From assembly GCA_015501075.1 (NCBI GenBank), contig JADNYJ010000001.1, positions 186,001 through 250,000 of the forward strand: DNA of 64,000 bases, written 5' to 3'. The notes beneath the pieces were generated by a model, which saw nothing but the letters and a program-made list of their open reading frames with translations, was not told where the DNA came from and made no database searches. Below are positions 9,612 to 24,183 of the stretch, piece after piece. How positions within the stretch are numbered: the stretch's first letter is position 1; every line of letters begins with the position of its first letter. The stretch is from Gymnopilus junonius (lineage: Eukaryota; Basidiomycota; Agaricomycetes; Agaricales; Galerinaceae). The translations under genes were made by a program, and so were the position numbers.

Positions 9612-11407
9612 CTAATCCACAGTTAGTGTTTGGTCAAGCTCCGCAAATCCTTCAAAGAAGGAACTGAACAGGTCAATCGCGTTCTGCACATCATGGGAAC
9701 CAGCTGTTTCACGAATGGAGTGCATCGACAGCATAGCATTACCAACATCGACGGTGCGGATACCGATCTTGGACAGCATTGGTCCTACGGTTGAACCACA
9801 AGGCCTGGTTTTGGCAATCAGTACAGCAAATGTGAGGAAGAAAAGCAATTATTCACATGTCATTACGGGTCTCGAATTCTTGAACCTTGCCACCTTTGCG
9901 CTCAATCAGTTGCTTGACGATAAAAGTTGAAATGGCATCGCTGGCATATCGTTGCTTCGCGTTTGTCTTGATCACCACGCCTCCATTCATGATAGGTTTA
10001 TGCTTTTCTTCGTGTTTAGACGTATAATTGGGATGCAATGAATGCCCCATGTCGGCTGAAATCAAAAAAGAGCGCGAAATCGATTGAGCAAGAGAAGACG
10101 GAGTTGGTGAAAGGCGATTAAGCAGGGATGGTATGAGACTGGATTCCGCTCCAGACGTAGATACACTGCCGATTTCTTCATGATTGAAGAGAGCAATGCA
10201 ATTTACATTACCCTCCAAAGATGGGAAGTATTGGGCAGAAACGCTCTCTGCAAGGGCCTCTACCGCGCAGAATCTGTGCAAAATTCAGCAGGTGGATGTC
10301 AGGTAAGAGGAAAGTTCGTCTTACGAAGAAACAAGATTATCCATGCGTGGACTGAATATAAACTCGTTGCCGATACCTCCGAGAGTAGCCGGTTGAGTAT
10401 CATACAAGGAACTATTATGTCTGGGTAAGAGCGGGCAGTGAGATGTATAAAGACGCACAGTTCAAAATCATGGATCTCTTCCGGCGCTATCGATAATTCA
10501 CTTGCCAAAAGCGATAAGAGCGCTGGATGATGATTTTCTTGGATACTAGATGCAACCTTTGGTCCTTTAACTGAGGCCTTGTCATCCTTATCAGAATCTG
10601 TCTCTGGTTTAGGAGATGCCCCATTTAATTCGGATTCAATCAATCCAAGGATCGGGACAAATTCAGTCTCCTGGTTAAACTTAAATGCGTCATTTACATT
10701 CCTATCCACTAAGAACAATCAGAACGACGAAAAATTTATTATGTGTAAATGAAGCTCACAGTGGATGGCAAGGGTTGGTATCCGCAGGAGAGGGCGGTCG
10801 ATCTTGATAAGTTTAGACTTGTAACTACCATTACCTTCGGCAATGACCACCCTTCCTGCAATAGACAGGTCGCGATCAAGCCAAGAATGCCATATGCCAC
10901 CTCCGTATGTTTCCACTCCAACTTGGAGGTACGCGGATTTGGTGCGTTTAGAGATGGGACGGACCTGTGAAAGCGGTCATAAAAGAAAAGGAAATGAACC
11001 ATATCCACTCACTTTAAGGTTTGGACTGTCAACATGGGTAGCAACGATGCTAAGGCCAGCTCCCTGCTGCCATTCCTGAGGGAGTGTAAACGCGACCAAA
11101 GCAGCTTGATTTCTACATGGGTGAGACGAGGAGTAAAGAAAATAATATAAAAGTTACCGGGTAAAATAATATTTGCCGCCAGGTTGGACAGTCTTTTCCC
11201 ATTCATCCTTCTCCCTGATCTTGCAGGAGTTTCAAGCATGAGAAATAGTCCGGTCAATTATTGTCTTAAGATACTAATCACCTTTTGAAAGCCAGCTTTC
11301 TCTAGACGAAGTGCAGCATTGTGAACCGCATGAAATGGGGTTGGAGAAGCGTTAACAAATTTGAGGAAATGCGTGGCGGCCTCCGAACTGGTTGGATAGA
11401 GCATCAT
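9612..11407 (-). CDS. Aspartyl aminopeptidase (M18 family)
   Basis: This is a cytosolic or vacuole-targeted zinc aminopeptidase removing N-terminal Asp/Glu (DNPEP, yeast Ape4). The protein starts [19 protein letters not shown], then [12 protein letters not shown], the usual M18 opening. Metal and active-site blocks are [16 protein letters not shown] (His-Asp ligands), [33 protein letters not shown] (catalytic Glu pair), [12 protein letters not shown] and [20 protein letters not shown]. The end [16 protein letters not shown] is also typical. The ATG is doubled (accATGATG at 11402-11407). Several short introns interrupt it, for example between NDM and PCGST. The 3' end lies 156 bp from the imp4 stop, so the two are convergent. 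The gene looks intact. Confidence 0.94.
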
Positions 11408-11569
11408 GGTCTTGAAGGAAGCAAGTCGAGTCGAGGGAGGAAGTTATATTACCGGACCGCGAACGGCAATTTCAGTCACGTGAAAGATATTTCTCTCCAA
11501 CACAAAACTTTTTCGTTGTCGACTCTACTCAGACTGTCGGTGTTAGTCGTACGTTGTAAATCCTTGCAG

Positions 11570-14500
11570 ATGGTCCAAAGTTACTCGAAGCACGGACCTA
11601 CACAGGTACATATTTTTCAGTTTACTCTCCAAAGTCCTTTTTTTATATTTCAAACCAGGCATTCGGGCTCGTCTGTAGCGCATCTTCCAACTCCCTTTTC
11701 GACGGTAAATTAGCATATGTACCTGCTTTGGAAGATGTGTTGGTCTGGGATGTGAAAAAGGGACAGATGGTCGGTATCTTTGTCTCGCATCGTTGATAAC
11801 ATTCAGATTCGTATTGCAGATTTCCATGTGGCATGAAACTGGACACAGAGAAGAAGTGACCTGCATGGTGCAATCCCCCAATTCAAGCTTCTTTGCTGTC
11901 GGTTATGCCGATGGTTCGGTCCGTATGTGGAATGCTTCAACAAGTTCTGTGTCGACTACTTTCAATGGTCATAAAAAGGCTATAACTGCCCTTGCGTTCG
12001 ACGAAAGCGGTACACGACTTGCTTCTGGTTCCCAAGACACAGACATCATCCTTTGGGATATTGTGGCTGAGGCTGGTTTATATCGGTATTTTGTGGCCGT
12101 TAATACCTGGGCTTTGATTGACAAAGGTTTGAAATAGGCTTCGAGGACACCGCGATCAAATCACTGCCCTTCGATTCCTTTCTGTCGCCGATGGCCAACC
12201 CTCTACCTCGACAAATGCAGCTCCGGGAGTACTACTCACTTCTTCAAAGGATACATTTATGAAAGTCTGGGATCTCTTCACTCAGCATTGTATCCAAACT
12301 ATTGTTGCTCACCGCTCTGAAATATGGTCGCTTGCCGTAAACCAGGAGCAAGACCTTGTCTTTACTGGCAGTGGTGAAGGAGAGCTCAAGGCTTGGAAAA
12401 TTGACCGCGAAGCACTGGCCGAGGGCTTAAAGGAAACGGAGACCGGAGAGGTACCCCTTGTATTCACCGTTTTCTTTGTCTGACGTAACATGGATCAGGT
12501 CGCCAAGATGATATACCCTATATCGAGTCTTCCACTTGTCTCCAAACATCGAGTTTCTCAAATCCAATTTCATGCAACACAACCTTACCTTGCAGTACAA
12601 TCACACGATCGGTCTGTCGAGATTTTCCGCATTCGGACTGCTGAGGAAGTTAGGAAGAAGCAGGCAAGGCGATGGAAACGAGCCAATGAAAAAAAGCAAC
12701 AAACCCAAGGTAGAAATTTAGAAGGGAACAACGATAAAGAGGATACGGAGGCTCCTTCTGGAATGACGGAAACTAGCTTGGTTGACTTTTTCAACCCCCA
12801 CCTGGTTATTCGGGCGAATGGGAAAATCAGGTCCTTTGACTTTGGTGCCACCCAGATCAATTCGAAGCACATCACTCAGGTATGTTTTTCTTATTTATGA
12901 ATATTGTGTGCTCAAATAGGACGCTTTTAAAAGCTTTTTGTGGCGTTGGCTTCGAATGCTTTAGAAGTTTATAATGTCCCACAACCGACGAAACGTAAGG
13001 ATGAACCTCCGGAAGCGACTCGGACATATTCAGTCGATCTTCCCGGGCATAGAGCAGATGTCAGGGCGCTGTGTCTTAGTTCTAATGATCAAATTCTCGC
13101 GTCTGCGTCAAATGGTATTTCCTTGATTCTTCCTCGTTTTTTTTTTTGAAATCAAAATCCTTTTAGGTTCACTAAAAGTATGGAATATGAAAACTACTCA
13201 GTGCATTCGTACTATGGAATGTGGACACGCCATATGCAGTACCTTCCTCCCTGGCGATCGACATGTAAGTGACAGTTCCTCTATTGTACCCTCTCTTCTG
13301 ATGCTATTTTTAATAGGTTGCTGTCGGTACCAAAGCGGGAGAAATTCTTGTCTACGATATATCATCGTCGACTCTTATTGACACGATAAAAGCACACACG
13401 GCGACTATTTGGTCCATGCATGTGCGAGAGGATGGGCAAGCGCTTGTCACCGGAAGCGCTGACAAAGATGTTAAGTTCTGGGCATTGCAGCAAAAGGATT
13501 CCACAGACGAGAGTGTCAGTTGCACATTATTTGCACATTTTCTCGTCGCTGACATACTTAATCAGGTACAAAGTGGAAAGCTTCTCTCTTTGGTTCACAT
13601 ACGGACATTAAAAATGTCCGATGATGTACTCGCAGTAAGATATAGCCCAAATGGCAAGCTGCTTGTTGTGGCACTCCTGGATTCCACCGTGAAAGTATTT
13701 TATCAAGATAGTCTGAAGTTTTTCTTATCGCTATACGGACATAAGGTATCAGATTGGCGCCATGATTGTGGGAGAATCTAATTATTTAATCTAGTTACCT
13801 GTTCTCTCAATGGACATCTCATATGACTCGAAGTTGATCGTGACGTGCTCGGCTGACAAAAACGTTAAAATCTGGGGACTAGATTTCGGAGACTGCCACA
13901 AGTCCATTTTCGCTCACGAAGAAAGCGTAATGCATGTTGCATTTGAGAAGGAATCACACTACTTCTGGACCGTTGGGAAAGACAAGATGTTAAAATATTG
14001 GGATGGAGATAAGGTTGGTGACCGTACGATCATGGTCCTATTCTTGCAATTGAAGCCTTTATAGTTTGAAGCAATCCAGAAACTTGAAGGTCATCACGGC
14101 GAAGTTTGGGCATTGGCTCTCAGTCATCATGGCAATTTTGTGGTTACTGGTTCGCATGACAAATCGATACGTGTATGGGAGAAGCTCGATGAACCGGTGA
14201 GAACTATCTCCTTTGTGCATTTGAACTTTCACTAAAGTTCCGTTAGTTGTTCCTTGAAGAAGAGCGGGAAAGGGAACTGGAGAAACTTTACGAGACAGGA
14301 ATTGCTGAGTCCCTTAATCGCATCGAGGCGCCCATTGGAAGTGGCACAGAAGGAGGACCTGTAAATGGGACTTCTCCCGTCGAGGCCGTGGGGGTTACAA
14401 AGCAAACGACGGAGACTTTGATGGCAGGGGAACGCATCATGGAGGCCCTTGAACTGGCTGACACAGAGCAGGAAAAATTGAGAGAGTATAATGATGCTTT

Positions 14501-15062
14501 GGCACGCCTACCAGAGAATGATGCAATGCGAATGCAACCACCTGCCCGGAACCCGGTCCTAGCAGCCTATGATTTGGAACCAGAAGCTTACGTTCTCAGA
14601 GTTGTGGAAAAGGTGCCAAGTACGGCGCTACAAGATGCCCTCCTTGTGCTACCCTTCGGGAAAGTTATCTCGCTCATGGTATATTTGACCACCTGGGCAC
14701 AAAAGGTGATAACCAATGTCGTTACTTGTTTGATTTATCTGACTTCTGCCTGTGAACAGGAATGGAACATCACTCTAGTATCACGCATAATCTTTCTCCT
14801 CCTCAAGACTCATCACCATCAAATTATTGCCAATCGAATTATGAGGACAACTCTGATCCCACTTCGCAAACACCTGCGAATTGCTTTGCAAAAGCAAAGA
14901 GACGTTATCGGCTATAATATGGCTGCTCTGCAATTTATCCGCAGGAAGAATGACTCCGAGCGAACAGCACAATTCTACGAAGAAGAGGATATGGACGAGG
15001 AAAAGGTGAAAGCGAAAATAGCTGAAGGCAAAAAGCGCAAGAGAGTCAATCTCCAGGCGTAA
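11570..15062 (+). CDS. DIP2: U3 snoRNP-associated WD-repeat protein Dip2/Utp12 (WDR3)
   Basis: This large tandem WD40 protein belongs to the UTP-B module of the SSU processome. It opens [12 protein letters not shown] at 11570 and runs through about 15 exons of WD repeats, such as [80 protein letters not shown] and [20 protein letters not shown]. It ends with the Utp12 domain: [15 protein letters not shown], an [14 protein letters not shown] helix, then a Lys-rich tail ([17 protein letters not shown]). A basic linker ([16 protein letters not shown]) between the propellers is normal for this family. The 3' end is at a TAA at 15060-15062. It shares its 5' side (162 bp) with the divergent aminopeptidase gene. 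Confidence 0.94.
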
Positions 15063-15300
15063 GTAGTATAATGGCCTATCAATTACATGAATACAGGAAG
15101 AAAATGCAAAGCTAAGTTTATCGTTTATCGTTCATACAAGTCCACCTGGACGTTTCAAGTAGTTGTTGTGAAAAGGCGCAATGACTAGCATTTCGTATTT
15201 CGTGTTTCCTTGTTTCATTTTCCGTCCATTTTCGGCCCCCAAAGGTTCTCATGCCTAACAGATAATTCAAACCCGCGCAACAAGGCAAGACACGTCAATC

Positions 15301-16125
15301 TTACCAGCCATCGGGGTCTGTTGCTGGCCTGAAGTTGACCTGGAGTACGCCAACGTCATAATCTGCAAGTTGTCCGAATGCTGCTCGCGTCAAGTCAATG
15401 TGTTTGGAGCCAGGTGCACAACCGGCACACGTGTCGACAACACGGACGAAAACGCATTTTTTGGGAGACTTGCAGACTATGTAACATTTTAGTGAGAATA
15501 GGACCTTTCATTATAGATCAGAGTGGGTTGATGACCAACCTTCTAAAAATTTGAAGCACTTCGGACGAGACTTCCATCCTTCCATAGTAAGGGCACAGGC
15601 AAAGGATTGATCCTGATCCTGATATCAGCAGACTGTAAAGGTAACATTCTAGAATCCTTACAGTGGGTGCCCATTTACCATCGGACCAACAACTTGGGTT
15701 TTTCAAATCGTGACCAGTATACCTGCAAGCTATTGAGCCAAGCTGGAGACGTCTGTTGAAGTGACTGATTACCATGTAATGGTGACGGATTCAGGTTTAC
15801 CGAGTCCTTTCAGGCCTTTGAAAACACTTTTGAGGACCCCGCTAATTGCCTCGCCTATGCTTGACTTGTTTTTATGCTCTGTTGAGCGCTCAAGTACAGG
15901 ACTCTGTTCGTAAGTTTCCGGAAGGTTGCGTCGGTACTTATAATTCAAGTCTGTTGCATTGATGCTCTGCCACCCTTCCCGAGAGTCGAAAACGTAGTTA
16001 TCCCCCAATGAGTATGCTTTGCTGTATCTACTCTCAGATACTGCTGCCGTGACCGAGGTGGAATGGCGAGCAAGCGCGAAAGCGGGGAGCACAAAAAAGG
16101 CAAGGCTGACTTTCAAGCCTTTCAT
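15301..16125 (-). CDS. Secreted double-psi beta-barrel (expansin/RlpA-like) protein
   Basis: This is a predicted secreted protein of 222 residues from exons 15773-16125, 15662-15722, 15540-15618 and 15301-15476. The start at 16125 gives a clean signal peptide (MKGLKVSLAFFVLPAFALA); an in-frame codon 27 nt upstream would add a charged leader and is less likely. After a 90-residue linker the last about 100 residues form a DPBB fold: TITWYTGHDLKNPSCW, FACALTMEGW, CKSPKKCVFVRVVDTCAGC and HIDLTRAAFGQLA. The VDTC..C and DLTRAAF blocks are those of expansin-like and barwin-like fungal proteins. Such proteins are found at the cell wall or act on polysaccharide. The substrate here is unknown. No expansin C-terminal binding domain is present. 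Confidence 0.85.
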
Positions 16126-16595
16126 CTTGAAGTCGGTAAAGAAAATGAGCAAGGCGGGAGAATCTTTGTATACGTATAGGTCGACGATGAGAATCGATGA
16201 GCAAGCTTAGCGCCAAGAGTGTGGCGGGACCAATATCCAGGAATGGATATGGCGCACACACCGATCACTAGCATACTGAACCTGTAAGTTGAACGAATAT
16301 TTGCCCCTCACTGGGAGGCTGGTCAATACTGGAATTGCATGTAAATCCCAATCAGGAGTCTGAAGACATGAATCGTTTTGTCCCGACAGTTACTCGAGAA
16401 GTAGGAAGTAGTAACTCTGGGGACCCGTTCAGTCACGGTCAGGATCAAATCTGTTCTCGGATGGTTGATCGAAATTGATTTTAGCTTTCCGAAAGGGAAA
16501 CTCCGGGTCGGTCCGGTTTCCCGACCGCCGGCCGTGCCCAGGCAGAGTCATTCATCCTATTTATCCTTGTACCTCTACATACTCCAGCCATCCGG
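16126..16595. promoter_or_regulatory. Divergent promoter between the DPBB gene and a Zn2Cys6 activator gene
   Basis: These 470 bp separate two divergent start codons. The half nearest the activator gene is GC-rich and has several CGG/CCG triplets, including an inverted repeat at 16506-16526. No RNA gene is visible. Confidence 0.55.
16506..16526. promoter_or_regulatory. GGTCGG-9-CCGACC inverted repeat, possible zinc-cluster factor site
   Basis: A perfect 6-bp inverted repeat (GGTCGG at 16506-16511, CCGACC at 16521-16526) flanks a 9-bp spacer. It sits 70 bp before the ATG of a Zn2Cys6 gene. Zn2Cys6 dimers often bind paired CGG/CCG triplets, so self-regulation is possible. This is inference from sequence only. 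Confidence 0.3.
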
Positions 16596-19500
16596 ATGCC
16601 GGTCGATCCATCTCACAATCCCTTGGTGCGACGGACAAATAGGAAAACCGCCACTGATGAAGATATCGATTCTAGGAGAGCTCGAGGAGAAGTATATCCC
16701 AAACTACGCTACTGTTGCAAATTGCTGAGCTTTCCTTTGGTCTAGATCTCTTGTGCAGAGTGCCGGCGGTAAGCCTAGAAGCAATTCAACCAATTAATTG
16801 GCTCGGATCTCATCATTTCCTTAGACTCAAGCTGAAATGTGATAAAAAGCTACCATGTAGCTCTTGTGGTATATATCTCGTGTGATTTTTACAGCTCTCG
16901 TCCTAACTATCCCAAGTTCGCCGAGGTTGCCCATCTATATGTCCAAATGGGAGCTTGTCGACAGGCCAAGGAACGAGGTGAAATAATTGACCTCATGAAT
17001 GGTCTGTTCAGTCCTGATCTTTTTGACAGGTTCGTGCTCGCGGACACCTCTCAATTACATACCAAGATCGCAGAAATGGGACAGCGGATCAGAGAATTAG
17101 AAGATGCACTGGCAATTTTCCAAGCAGGCGTATCCAATGAAACCCATCCACTTCTGAGGGAGGAATTACTATCTATCAAATTTGGACCAGAGAAGGGGCA
17201 TGTACCACAGAAGGAGCCTCCTAGTCGCAAGGAAACGACTGAGCCACCTATTGACGCTTTCGGTACTATGACCATGGGCGAGGGTGGGGAGGGCAAATAT
17301 TTTGGTCCATCTGCAGGATCAGAGGTACGTCATTCGTAAAGCTAGAGACTGATTAAAATATTGACGAGCAATGCTGGCGACAAAACATCTTTGCACTCAA
17401 AGACACTATTCATGGTAGGGTTTCCTCAAGATACGATGAATATCAGCTAATGCTCGCTTCTCTATGCTTCAGGCTGGTGCCGATCTGGAACCATCCGTAC
17501 TTGAAGACGATTGCCTCTCTGCACCGATCTCACTGGAAATTGCCCGTCTCTCAGCGTCGTTTCCGTTTGGTTCAGATGAGAGTGTTGACAAGCCGATGGA
17601 TTTCTTGTTTGAGCATCTACCCCCAGAACCTCGAGCCTGGTCACTCTGCGAAACTTACATGGAGCAAGCAACATGGATGTTTCGGCCAATCAAAAGAGAG
17701 GAGTTGATCGACGACATCCTATCTCCCATCTATAAAACTATCAAGGAAAAGCAAGCTACGGGGGTATTTAACCCTACCGTCACTGCCCACAAATTGGCGA
17801 CCATGTTTCTCGTGTTTGCGATGGGTGCTTTGGTGGACCTTACCCTCGAGCCATGTAAGTGGCAAGAATGCATGTACTGAAGAAATACCTCTATATCTGA
17901 ACTTCTATAGACAATAGGGAAGCAGAAATGTACTATCAGCTCGGCCGCGCATCCTTGTCTCTACGTTCAGTACTCGATTCGCCCGAAATCTCCACAGTGC
18001 AAGCTGTCTTGTTAATGGCATCTTATCATAGTAATGGGGGACAGAGATATACCATGGATAGCGCAGTGAGCCTACGAAAGCCATTGTACTTCTCTTCTTT
18101 GCTAATAATTTTTAGTGGGCATTGGTATCTCTTGGTTCCAAAATGTCGCAAAGCGTGAGTACTACGAAATTAATTCCTAGTAGCTTCCCTTTACTAAAGT
18201 TCTGATTAGTTAGGCCTGCGTGAGTTGTTCGCTTTACGAGCGTCCCCATTGATCTCAATGTACAGAAACCAGACCGTGATAGCTCAAAATGGCACATGGA
18301 CTCGAAAACTGTTCAGCGTCGAAGGGCACTCTTTTGGGAATTGTTTTCATGCGAGCTCTTCTACGTATAGTTTGTTCCAAGCTTGGCCAAGAACAATTAA
18401 CTGACCTCCTGCAACGACAGAGTTTCGCTTTGGGTCGACCCCCATCAATACGGTTATCTTATGTCGACTGTGAATTCCCCGATGATGACGAAGCGACGCT
18501 AGATGACCAGGGAAACACGCTGGTTGGATGTAAGGCTATATTTTGTGGAGCGTCCTTGCATACTAATCCTCGACCCTTTCAGACTATCGTTGGAAATACG
18601 AATTTTCGAAAGAAATATTTGCTTCAGTCATTGAGCTTACCTTAACAGCGCAGGCGCCTCAATACCAAACTATTCTGGATCTGGATCGGAAGGTTCGCGA
18701 AAAAACATTCTTTCCCCATCTGAACGCCTTTATCAGCCCAGAGGGCGAGGAAATAACTCCTTCTCTGTACATGAAAAGAGGTCTTCTTGGACAGTATCGC
18801 TCTATCAGTGAGTGAGGTGGCGCTCTTCATCGCAGGCTAATGATTATTTTGCTCAGCTTTACTTTATCTCCATCGGAGCTTTTTTGCTCAAGCGATGCTG
18901 GACCACCCTTCCAACCCGTTGCAAAGTCCATATTCGCCCTCTTTCTTGGCGGCTTATCGTGTTGCTTCTGGGGTCATCAAATCTACTCTGAATCATTATG
19001 ACCGATTTCCTGAGCTTTGTGGACGGTGGTGGGGAATTTGGACACACCGTCAGTCTCTTTTACCTTCACTATCCCTTATCTGACTTTATGTTTAACCTAG
19101 TGTTTTCCGCTGCTGTGTGTATCTTATTGCATGATCCGTGCTATCACTAACGCTCCACGACAGATCATCGTTGGTTGTATTGTGACTCGGTCACCTGCAT
19201 CTAGCATGGCTGCAAGTGCCTTTATTGAATTAGGTCTAGCTTGTGATTTGTTCGAAAAAGGTGCTATGCATTCTCGCAGAGCACGGAGCGGTTTGGTAAG
19301 TTTACGCGTTTGTTTTCTGTGTAAGACACTCTGATCCTCCGTCCCAAAGGCAATACTTTATAAAATGCGTCAAAAGGCGTTTCAAGTATACTCACAATTT
19401 CGCTCCGGCAATGGAGTGCCCAATAAAACCCTTTCCGTCGGCAGACCAGATTATGGAGACGACGAATTGGCCTTGTTCGGCGGCCAAACGCGAGTTCTCG

Positions 19501-20117
19501 TCAGCAAGTTATTGAGTAACTCCCATAAACCAAGGCAGCAATCACGGTCATCCTCCGCATCGGTTTCTAGCGTATCCTCTGATAGCGAATCTCGATTAAC
19601 GCCGTCCCATGACTCTGCTCATCATCCAGATACCAGTCGAGAGGTACACCCCTCTTTAGTTGAATACCTTTCCATGTTCCCTCCACCAAATATATCACCA
19701 CGGAGTCCCGACGATGGCAGTGGACCTGCCAATACATCCATTACCTCCGGTCTCGCATTGGACCAGCAGGATCAGGCTTTATGGCAAAGCCTGCCTCCAA
19801 CACCCTCCCTGTTCACTCCTCTAGCGCCGGAGACATTCAACAACATCACTTCTGAATTATCACCTTTCTCGGGAACGAATTTCTACGAACAGATGGAACG
19901 ACCTACTGGAGTGGAAATAAAGACTGACCCAGATAATTCATTAGTTGATCTTGGAATGATGATGACAGGAGAATCTGGCATGGATGAACAATGGATGTCT
20001 TTTATGCGAGATTCTGGTCTCTTGCAGGGGGCCGGAAATAATGGGCTGGCAACATTTGCAGGGTCTTCGACGTCGTCGGCACCTTACGCCGGTGGAACAG
20101 TCGCCCAGGGTTATTAA
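16596..20117 (+). CDS. Zn2Cys6 transcription factor with fungal-specific (MHR) domain
   Basis: This is a sequence-specific fungal activator or repressor. The N-terminus starts at 16596 as MPVDPSHNPLVRRTNRK. The zinc cluster is split over small exons (16596-16691, 16746-16768, 16825-16868, 16917-16977, 17030-17324) and reads ISCAECRRLKLKCDKKLPC then SSCVRRGCPSICPNGSL, giving all six Cys. A leucine-rich linker follows (FVLADTSQLHTKIAEMGQRI, RELEDALAIFQAG). The central regulatory domain includes MASYHSNGGQRYTMDSA, and RRRALFWELFSCELF. The last 250 residues are Ser/Pro-rich and acidic (DPDNSLVDLGMMMTGES), suiting an activation domain. I am sure of the class. Exact orthology and target genes cannot be told from sequence. 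Exon boundaries around 17325-17475 and 18120-18300 are approximate. Confidence 0.9.
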
Positions 20118-20371
20118 CATAACCGACTATTGCTAGTGCTCTTCTTGTTGTTGTGTATCAATATTGTAGTAGATTGTAGTATAATTGTTAATTCATAATT
20201 GAGGAATCGGAAATTCGGAATGCATCGGACGGACGGACCGGCTTGGATCTACTTGCTGCCTTTCCGCCTTCTTCTCCGAGTATGGTGTGATTAAGCTAGG
20301 AGTTGGCGACAGGCCTTTTCTCCTTAAATCCCTCCGTCGCACCTCGACACTCTTGACAAAGTTTACTACTC

Positions 20372-22291
<1,920 letters not shown>

Positions 22292-22478
22292 TCTCAGAAG
22301 TCTGTATATGGAATCTTAGTTACCAATGTGCCGCGAATGGCATCGCCTTCTGCAAATCAGGCGTTAATGAATGCATTTGGCAGTTGTTTGACCTGAGAGG
22401 AAGCTTCATCGGAGACCCAATCGGAAAGGAACCTTAGCACCTCCCAGAAACCCCTTTCTGCCTTAATCCTCTACCACA

Positions 22479-23956
22479 ATGCCATCTCTTCCCTCTATGC
22501 GAACGTCTAAACGTTTGTATATAAAAGGTTGGTTTTTCTACGAGCTTAGCTCTTTGTCTTTGCTCACGCAATGTAGGGCTTGCTGGCGAGATAACAGAGG
22601 AAGACTTGCTTAAAGTGAGTCAGAAAAACCTTATACTTTGATTTGCATCTCATTGACGGCGTAGTATCTATCTTGCTATGGGAAAATATCTGAGGTGAAG
22701 CTGCTACGCAGTGAGTGACGTCATTTTTTGAAGGCAGTACAAACTTCATAAGTTACTGGAACTTGAGGCTATTCCTTCGTCCAATTCGAGTCGGAAAAGG
22801 TTAAGGCCCTTCATACTCATCAGCCTTTCAGGACCAACTCACGATGCTTCTAGGACGCTGAGGCAGTCATGCAGACATTTTCGCATCAGCCATTGCTTGG
22901 AAAAAGTTGCTGCTATGTTTAAGCAACAGCAAGTTGTATGCTGACTTGAATTCTGTCAAGATGTCGTCGTTGAGTTCGCCCATCCTCTCCGAAAAGACAT
23001 GCCTTCGTTGTCGTCCTCAGACAGCTCTTTGTACTATACACCTCCCGTCAATGCTTTTGCATATGCTCATAACTCGCGTAGCCAATCCTCAAGCCCCAGA
23101 TCAGCATCAAAGGTTCGGCATCCTGTGCTCGTCTTGGGGATCCCAAATGGCATTAGATGGCAGGTTTGTCACGCATGTGTGGCACTTTCCTGTGCAGCCT
23201 CTGATTTTTGGTCTCTTTAGGAGCTTAAGGATTTTGGCAGACTCTCGGGGAGACTCGTAGCCTACTGTGATCTTGACAAGACGCACCGAGGCCGAGGGTT
23301 TGTGATGTTTTCCGGGCCTGTATACATCAAAAGCTGACAGTAGCCTAACGCTTGAAAGCTTTATTGAATATTTTACGCAAGAAGACGCTCGTTGGGCCGC
23401 CCGAGTCTTAGATAGTGCATGGCTAGGTGGAAAACGGGTGCACGTAGTCGATCATCGAGTGAGATGCCAGTCATGAAGTACTGGACATGTCCGCTGAAAT
23501 AATTCTCAGGTTTTCCGCGAATCTCGCCCTCGATTCAGGTACCATCCAAGACGGCCAGAAAGATATTCCACTCCAGATTGGCCAGGAAATAGGGAACATC
23601 GTTTGAGAATTTCTAAGTTTGAAGGACCTTACTCCCCAATCCCGCCCTTGCTTGCGCTTGACAGCGGAGATGAAAATCGAGATCGCCATTCCTCGCGTTT
23701 GCTACGCCCACAGAACTCCTGGGTCCAATACAAGGGACAGGAGGGGTCTGTAACGAAGGGATCTGTGACAACGGATTTCCTAAACAATAAAAGCTTCGAA
23801 ACAATCCAAAAATCGTCGACTTGGGCTGTGGTCCATCAGGATCACTCAGTCTGTCAGGACTTTCAAGGTCAACGTTATTTCTTCGGCAAATGTTATGATG
23901 AAGAACCAGAGTATGCTCGATATCAATGCCAGTCGCAAGTGGATCCATATCAGTGA
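22479..23956 (+). CDS. RNA-binding protein with two RRM domains
   Basis: The gene is built from many small exons. RRM1 has KRLYIKGLAGEITEEDLLK (RNP2), then YLSCYGKISEVKLL, SYSFVQFESEK (RNP1) and LGKNVVVEFAHPLRKDM. A Ser-rich linker follows (MPSLSSSDSSLYYTPP). RRM2 has HPVLVLGIPNGIRWQELKDF, then RLVAYCDLDKTHRGRGFVMF (RNP1) and DARWAARVLDSAWLGGKRVH. The tail is Arg/Pro-rich (ESRPRFRYHPRRPERY) and ends at 23956. The short RRM1 loops resemble SR-type splicing factors or related nuclear RNA binders. I cannot name an orthologue. The exon join after FVMFSG may use a GC donor (about 23311, ending at an ag near 23359), since no GT site keeps the frame. Confidence 0.8.
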
Positions 23957-24183
23957 TATGACTCAGGATGAATTAATGAGCTCCAATCATTTCTTCTTAC
24001 ATCAAAATGTTTTCATCGATTGTTGATCAAGTACAAGTAAAATGCCTCCAGTGCACTTTCCCTCCTTACCGTTCAGTTCTGCACTATTTTATGACGCTTC
24101 GCGATTTTATTTTCGCCGTGACGGACAAAATAATTATGCGATATTTTGTCCTTAATCCCCAACGACGTAGTTTATTCGTGCCA

